NCBI GenBank assembly: GCA_007131625.1
Contig: SLQC01000112.1
Coordinates: forward strand, 1 to 11,743
Origin: Balneolales bacterium
GTDB taxonomy: Bacteria > Bacteroidota > Rhodothermia > Balneolales > Natronogracilivirgulaceae
Length of the DNA: 11,743 bases
Reading direction: 5' to 3'
Shown: positions 7,279 through 11,743 of the stretch, one piece after another
Numbering within the stretch: position 1 is the stretch's first letter
How the letters are laid out: each line of letters begins with the position of its first letter
The notes under the pieces: generated by a model
What the model was told of the DNA's origin: nothing
The model's database searches: none
The model's input: only the letters and a program-made list of their open reading frames with translations
Made by a program: the position numbers and the translations under genes

Positions 7279-9732
7279 TTATTCGCGCAATCCGCGCAAT
7301 TCATCTGGCGACCATAGTTCTATTCGGTCACTGGTTGCCGCCCGAATATCGGCGACTTCTTCAGGCTCAATTGGTGAAGCTTTGTTTCCCCATGACTGAC
7401 GTAAAAACGTTAATATTCCTGCAAAATCCTCATCGGACAGAAAAGCGTGTCCAGGCATGTCGTTGGGGATATTCACTCCGCGTTCAGCAGCGCCACCCTC
7501 GAATCCCTGCATTACAATGCGAACCAGGATCTCCGGATCACCAGTTACCCATTCACTACCTGCAAGTGCAGAACCTATTCCACTCACGCCCTGCCCTTCC
7601 GAACCGTGGCAGGCCGAACAGGTTGCATAGCGTACTCGTCCGAGTTCAAAGAGTTCCTGCTGTACCTCCGTAAGGTGAGCGAGGTTATGCTCAGGCCTCT
7701 CCCCGACAGCCTCCGACAGACTTGCAAGCAGTGCTGCATACTCCTCGCCGCGGTCGTCACTCCAACCATACTCACTTCGAATGATCTCTGCCAGTTGATC
7801 TTCATGCTGGTACACACCAGTCAAAGCCATCTCACGGAAGTAGGGGCTGTCTGCATGTTCATTTAGAATGGCTGCTGTCAGCATCAAAGCCGTGTCACTG
7901 TCGGATTCGCCCAGTGAAGCAAGCATTTGAAGCCGTACGAACGGAGCCGTTTCAGTATCGGTCAATTCTTTAAAACGAGCCAGAACGTCTGTCGAATTTG
8001 CAGCAAGCTCCGGCTCAAGTATCCGAACAGCAGCAGCCCGTATACGCGGATGCTCATCATCGAGTACCTGAAGGGCTGTCCTGGTCAGCCGATCCTGCCG
8101 GTAAACGGATCGGGTAAAACCATTGAGCGTCCAAAGGGCGTGAAGCCGGGTCAAGGCATCTTCTGAACGGTTTCCTGCCATTTCTTCCAGCGTGGAAACA
8201 ACCCCGGAAGGGGAGCACTGTACAAGTACCTGTTGCGCCTGGTCGCGAATCTGACCGTTACTGTGGCGAAGGTATTCTACCACATGGGAAGGGGGCATCC
8301 GGCTTAATTTCGGGGTGTAGTAGTCGATATCACGGTCGTCGCGTACGATTCGGTAGATACGACCAAATTTTCCGGTAGGAACATCCAGATCATGCTCCAG
8401 GGTATAATTGCCGAGGTAGTCGGTGACCCAAAGTATATAGTCATAGAGACCTCTGTACATGTCGACGACATAGATCGATCCATCCGGAGCATTATAGATA
8501 TTGACGGGTCGGAATCGCTCGTCAATGGAAGTGAGAAATTCTCTTTCATCATAGGCAAATCGTGCTTCGACTTCAATCTCAGCGGGGTCTGTTTCGATGA
8601 TGATCCGCTTGAGCAGGTTTCCCGGAGCGACTGGTGTAAAAGCGTTGCCTGAATAATCATCACCGAACTGGCCGCCTCGATATATAACGGTGGAAGAGAT
8701 TCCGGCACCGATTTTCAGAGTTCCATCCTCCCGGGTTACGTCTCCGATGCGATATCCCCGGTTGACTCCGGTGGGGTGCGCCGGCCAAACAGGTGCATTT
8801 GGAGCGATTCGGACATTTTTTCCTGCACTTACATCAAACATGGGGTGGCGTGCACTATAACCGTATGGTACAAGATGCGTCTGGAGTGGCCAGGAGTTAC
8901 TTGAAGAGTACAGGCGGCCCCAGTCATCCTGGGTCATGTCCCATTGGCCAAGTGGGCCAAATGGTCTGGTTTGCCATTGGCCGTTTACCCTGCGGAGACT
9001 TGGGAAGTGAGAATTGTGCATCCAGTTGTCCATTGCCCAGAACAGAGCGCTCGGACCACTTTGTGGTGATCTTGGTGTTGCGTATTCATCAGAGATGATT
9101 TCACGGGTATCTCCCCGGCCATCTCCATTAGTGTCCTGAATGAACCAGAGGTTTGGTGGTTCGCCCAGTAGTATCCCGTCTTTTAATACTTTGATTGCCC
9201 TGGGAAGTAGCAAACCCTCATAAAAGATTCTGTAGGTATCCATCTTCCCGTCGCCATTTGTGTCTTCAAGGACGACGACGTTTCCCTCAGGTGCATCGGG
9301 TAATTGTTCACGTAGTGCTTTCTCTCTCTCTTCGGTACGCTCCCCGGTGTTTTCCAGCATGTCACGTACCGACATCGTACGCCCCATATTATAAGAAGGC
9401 ATATTTACCACCCAGAGCCTGCCGTCTGCATCAATGTCCATGGCAACCGGGTCGATTACCATCGGTTCATGTGCCACAACTTCGATCCTGAAACCTTCCT
9501 CCAGCATGAACTTTTCAAGCGCTTCATCCGGGTGTAATGGTGGTACTTTAAGATGGGAAAAGGTTTCATAGTCGGCTTCTCCGGCATAGTCAACTGGAGA
9601 TTGCGCAACATTGGTATAGAGCGAAAGGCAGCTGTCACCAAGGTTCTGTTCCTTTTCGCGGGCAAGCCAGTAAACTGCGATTCCCATGATTATGAGTACG
9701 CCTGCGAAAAGGAGAACTTTTGAGATACGCAT
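7279..9732 (-). CDS. PVC-type heme-binding protein: propeller-like, HEAT-like and cytochrome c domains
   Basis: An 817-residue protein with an N-terminal membrane anchor or uncleaved signal (hydrophobic residues 6-23, then Arg/Lys), so most of it is periplasmic. Residues about 75-470 resemble the putative membrane-bound dehydrogenase/PVC-type domain, a beta-propeller-like fold: FMLEEGFRIEVVAHEP, DIDADGRLWVVNMPSYN, two calcium-loop-like DTNGDGxxD motifs (157-165, 200-208), and PDGSIYVVDMYRGLYDY near 416-432. Residues about 480-680 are helical and Arg/Leu-rich with HEAT-like repeats. The C-terminal cytochrome c has CSACH (705-709) for covalent heme and a likely axial Met759 in NDMPGHAF. Such proteins are thought to oxidise sugars or related compounds and pass electrons on, but substrates are mostly unknown. 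It lies 187 bp upstream of the ceramidase-like gene on the same strand, so co-transcription with it is plausible. Its start is preceded by an A-rich leader without a Shine-Dalgarno sequence. Confidence 0.9.
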   Translation of the reverse strand: MRISKVLLFAGVLIIMGIAVYWLAREKEQNLGDSCLSLYTNVAQSPVDYAGEADYETFSHLKVPPLHPDEALEKFMLEEGFRIEVVAHEPMVIDPVAMDIDADGRLWVVNMPSYNMGRTMSVRDMLENTGERTEEREKALREQLPDAPEGNVVVLEDTNGDGKMDTYRIFYEGLLLPRAIKVLKDGILLGEPPNLWFIQDTNGDGRGDTREIISDEYATPRSPQSGPSALFWAMDNWMHNSHFPSLRRVNGQWQTRPFGPLGQWDMTQDDWGRLYSSSNSWPLQTHLVPYGYSARHPMFDVSAGKNVRIAPNAPVWPAHPTGVNRGYRIGDVTREDGTLKIGAGISSTVIYRGGQFGDDYSGNAFTPVAPGNLLKRIIIETDPAEIEVEARFAYDEREFLTSIDERFRPVNIYNAPDGSIYVVDMYRGLYDYILWVTDYLGNYTLEHDLDVPTGKFGRIYRIVRDDRDIDYYTPKLSRMPPSHVVEYLRHSNGQIRDQAQQVLVQCSPSGVVSTLEEMAGNRSEDALTRLHALWTLNGFTRSVYRQDRLTRTALQVLDDEHPRIRAAAVRILEPELAANSTDVLARFKELTDTETAPFVRLQMLASLGESDSDTALMLTAAILNEHADSPYFREMALTGVYQHEDQLAEIIRSEYGWSDDRGEEYAALLASLSEAVGERPEHNLAHLTEVQQELFELGRVRYATCSACHGSEGQGVSGIGSALAGSEWVTGDPEILVRIVMQGFEGGAAERGVNIPNDMPGHAFLSDEDFAGILTFLRQSWGNKASPIEPEEVADIRAATSDRIELWSPDELRGLRE

Positions 9733-10194
9733 ATTTTTTGTTCTGATAGTTGAGGCTTTACCGCTCCAGTAAAAAAGTCATCTTCTCCACAAGTTAATGG
9801 ATTTAAATTGACCAGATTTAAGTAACTGAAATCACTATCCGGTTCCAATGAGATGAAACTACACTAATATATTTCAAATCGCCAGCAATGTTGCGCTCAA
9901 TTCTCTCATTTACAATGCAAAGTTGTTTGAATGCGAGTTCCCCGAATTCCGGAATATCCAGCCCCGTCACAAGCTATCGTCTGATTTTGAAAATTTGTAA
10001 CATCCTGGTGGGTTTACTATCAAATGCGCAGTCATTGTTAGTTGCGGTACTTTTTTTTAGAGTTGTAATTGCATGATTAAATTGCAGATATTAATCCTGT
10101 ACCACATGACAAAACCGATGCTCAATGAAACGTGTAAGCTAATCGAAGATCACGAAGTGAAACACCCATGACAGCTATTGCCGACACACAGGAG

Positions 10195-10212
10195 CATGAT
10201 TATTTTATCATG
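10195..10212. promoter_or_regulatory. small inverted repeat (catgat / atcatg) upstream of second hydrolase
   Basis: catgat (10195-10200) and atcatg (10207-10212) form a perfect 6-bp inverted repeat around a tatttt spacer. A second, 9-bp perfect inverted pair overlaps it: cacccatga (10163-10171) with tcatgggtg (10208-10216). It lies about 60-110 bp before the start codon at 10272, where an operator or a leader RNA structure could be. A protein-binding role is inference; A/T-rich gaps produce such pairs by chance too. Confidence 0.35.
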
Positions 10213-10246
10213 GGTGCTCCAGCTGACCATGGGTACTCCAACTGAC
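10209..10246. repeat. two-copy 19-bp imperfect tandem repeat upstream of second hydrolase
   Basis: catgggtgctccagctgac (10209-10227) is immediately followed by catgggtactccaactgac (10228-10246), identical at 17 of 19 positions, both differences being G to A. The repeat ends 25 bp before the ATG at 10272, within the likely 5' leader or promoter. The period of 19 bp is close to two helical turns. It could be a paired binding site or a plain slippage duplication. Confidence 0.75.
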
Positions 10247-10271
10247 ACAAAAAATCGATTGAAATAAACAA

Positions 10272-11678
10272 ATGCAAAACACCGTACTTATCTCAATTCT
10301 CGCACTCTTTTTGTGCGTCAATTTTCAGAGTTTAGAAAAAGTGATATGGGATCATGATGAAAAAATCACGGAATGGAAAGCAGGTGTTGCAAAAGTAAAC
10401 ATTACTCCGGAAGAGTCGATGTGGATGGCCGGGTATGCGTCACGAAACCGTCCGTCGGAAGGGACGCTACATGATATTTGGGTAAAGGCACTTGCATTCG
10501 AAGATGCAAACGGAAAACGTGCCGTACTTGTAACCACAGATATTATCAGATTTCCAAAAGAAATGTCGGATCGAATACGTGACCGGGTAGAAGATGTTTA
10601 CGGACTCTCAAGAGCGCAGATTATACTAAACAGCTCGCATACACATACAGGTCCGGAAGTGGATGCCAGTCGTTTTCAATTTCGACTGGACTCGGATCAG
10701 TTAAGAAGGATTGAGCATTATGCAGAGAAGCTGGAGAGTCAGATATTTACTGCAATCGATGAGGCTTTTCAAGCTCTGGAACCGGCAAGGATCTATACTG
10801 AGAATGGAGTTGCCCGTTTTGCTGTGAATCGTCGGAACAATCAGGAGGCTACGCTCTATCGGCAATCAGAGCTGGCAGGACCGAGCGATCATGCCGTGCC
10901 GGTCATCAAAGTGGAGGATATGTCAGGCGATTTGATAGCCATCGCGTTTGGGTACGCCTGTCACCCGACGGTTCTGAATTTTTACAAGTGGTCAGGTGAC
11001 TATCCGGGATTCGCACAGTTGGAGCTTGAAAAAGCCTATCCTGGTGTAACAGCTCTCTTTTTTCAGGGTGCGGGTGGGGATCAGAATCCGTTGCCCAGGC
11101 GGAGTGTGGAACTCGCTGAACAGTATGGACGTGCATTGGCTGTTGCAGTACAAAGAGTTCTTGAGGAGGATATGAGGCCTCTTTCGGCCAGCTTGTCTAC
11201 AGCCTACTCGGAAGTAAATCTGAAGTTTGCAGAGCCATCGCCTACAAAGGAGGATTTACTTGCGATTTTGGACGAGTCCTCCGGCTATCCTGACTGGCAG
11301 AAGCACAGTGCCCAAGTTCTTCACAATCAACTCGAACGTGGAGAATCTCTTATAACATCATACCCGTATCCGGTACAGGTTTGGCATCTTGGAGACCAAC
11401 CTGTCGTCGCCTTGGGAGGAGAACTGTTGGTAGATTATGCAGTGCAGCTTAAACAAATATTTGGTGATCATACATTTGTTTTGGGGTATTCCAACGATGT
11501 GATGGGATATCTGCCTTCTGCCAGGGTGATCGTTGAAGGCGGTTATGAAGGATCGAGGTCGCCGGTTTTTACAACGCCATGGAGTTCCGACATCGAGGTG
11601 AAAATCATTCATGAGGTAATAAAACTGGCCGAACAAGCCGGGGTTCCATTGTTTGAATCGAGCCTAATTGGAAACTGA
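10272..11678 (+). CDS. secreted neutral ceramidase-like metal hydrolase, copy 2
   Basis: A 468-residue paralogue of the protein encoded at 5715-7091. It has a Sec signal peptide (hydrophobic residues 3-18; a Cys at 15 lacks a good lipobox). The same blocks occur in order: WKAGVAKVNITPEESMWMAG (35-54), NSSHTHTGP (120-128), GYACHPT (227-233), FFQGAGGDQNP (263-273), GGELLVDY (382-389) and GYSNDVMGYLPSAR. By hand alignment of the 94 residues from the conserved Trp to SHTHTGP, 67 are identical, and similarity continues to near the end; the copies differ mainly in the signal peptide, after SHTHTGP, and after YEG. It also has DQNP in place of the ceramidase GDVSP nucleophile motif and lacks the C-terminal domain. 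Metal-dependent hydrolysis of an amide or ester in the periplasm is inferred. It is transcribed away from the cytochrome gene, with no close downstream gene visible in the last 65 bp. Confidence 0.85.
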   Translation: MQNTVLISILALFLCVNFQSLEKVIWDHDEKITEWKAGVAKVNITPEESMWMAGYASRNRPSEGTLHDIWVKALAFEDANGKRAVLVTTDIIRFPKEMSDRIRDRVEDVYGLSRAQIILNSSHTHTGPEVDASRFQFRLDSDQLRRIEHYAEKLESQIFTAIDEAFQALEPARIYTENGVARFAVNRRNNQEATLYRQSELAGPSDHAVPVIKVEDMSGDLIAIAFGYACHPTVLNFYKWSGDYPGFAQLELEKAYPGVTALFFQGAGGDQNPLPRRSVELAEQYGRALAVAVQRVLEEDMRPLSASLSTAYSEVNLKFAEPSPTKEDLLAILDESSGYPDWQKHSAQVLHNQLERGESLITSYPYPVQVWHLGDQPVVALGGELLVDYAVQLKQIFGDHTFVLGYSNDVMGYLPSARVIVEGGYEGSRSPVFTTPWSSDIEVKIIHEVIKLAEQAGVPLFESSLIGN

Positions 11679-11743
11679 TTTAATGAGTTGGACCACATCC
11701 AGATTCTGAAATGCCGTCAAGTTTCCTGGGACAAGGAATAAAA

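Larger units (their letters stand above)
9733..10271. other. 539-bp divergent intergenic region, no convincing gene
   Basis: This gap separates the divergently transcribed cytochrome gene and second hydrolase, so it should hold the promoters of both. It is A/T-rich in places. A 62-codon + strand frame at 9888-10076 has biased, unfamiliar residues and no recognisable leader, and I do not call it. The visible structure lies in the last 110 bp: an inverted repeat, a small hairpin and a tandem 19-bp repeat, listed separately. I could not identify a confident -10/-35 or Bacteroidota-type (TAnnTTTG) promoter by eye. Confidence 0.6.

Noticed and set aside
9888..10076. 62-codon + strand ORF in the divergent gap
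   Set aside because: There is no recognisable motif, leader or family resemblance; length and composition are compatible with chance in an A/T-rich gap.

Overview
The window (about 11.7 kb) carries seven substantial protein genes: one on the + strand running in from the left edge, a block of five on the - strand, and a last one on the + strand at the right. I see no rRNA, tRNA, CRISPR array, phage gene or transposase. Moderate GC content, start codons without a clear Shine-Dalgarno sequence (A/T-rich leaders instead), and the set of families (GH109-like Gfo/Idh/MocA protein, PVC-type heme-binding protein, ceramidase-like hydrolases, single-gene LarC) suggest a heterotroph of the Bacteroidota/FCB group, perhaps near Balneolota or Rhodothermota. 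That assignment is an inference from gene content and leader style; no phylogenetic marker is present.

Left part (1-1424): the 3' portion of an exported GH109-like, NAD-dependent glycosidase/oxidoreductase, whose start lies outside the window. Converging on it from the right is a nickel-pincer nucleotide (NPN) module on the - strand: larC (nickel insertion) followed by larE (sulfur transfer), in that transcription order. larB and a LarA-type racemase are not in the window. LarE carries the three-cysteine pattern of the iron-sulfur type. LarC is one uninterrupted gene with an extreme histidine-rich linker. Upstream of larC, on the same strand, lies an Nramp/SLC11-like transporter that has lost the canonical transition-metal-binding residues.

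Right part (5715-11678): two closely related secreted ceramidase-like metal hydrolases in inverted orientation, flanking a large membrane-anchored PVC-type protein (beta-propeller-like region, helical/HEAT-like region, C-terminal cytochrome c). Both hydrolases keep the likely metal-binding histidines but lack the serine nucleophile motif of true neutral ceramidases and the usual C-terminal domain, so their substrate is open. The 539-bp divergent gap between the cytochrome gene and the second hydrolase has no convincing gene. It holds a 19-bp imperfect tandem repeat and a small inverted repeat just upstream of the second hydrolase.

Overall this looks like a catabolic and cofactor region: exported enzymes acting on amide or glycoside substrates, a periplasmic electron-transfer protein, and a nickel-cofactor assembly pair beside an unusual transporter. 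The functional link between the left and right parts is speculative.
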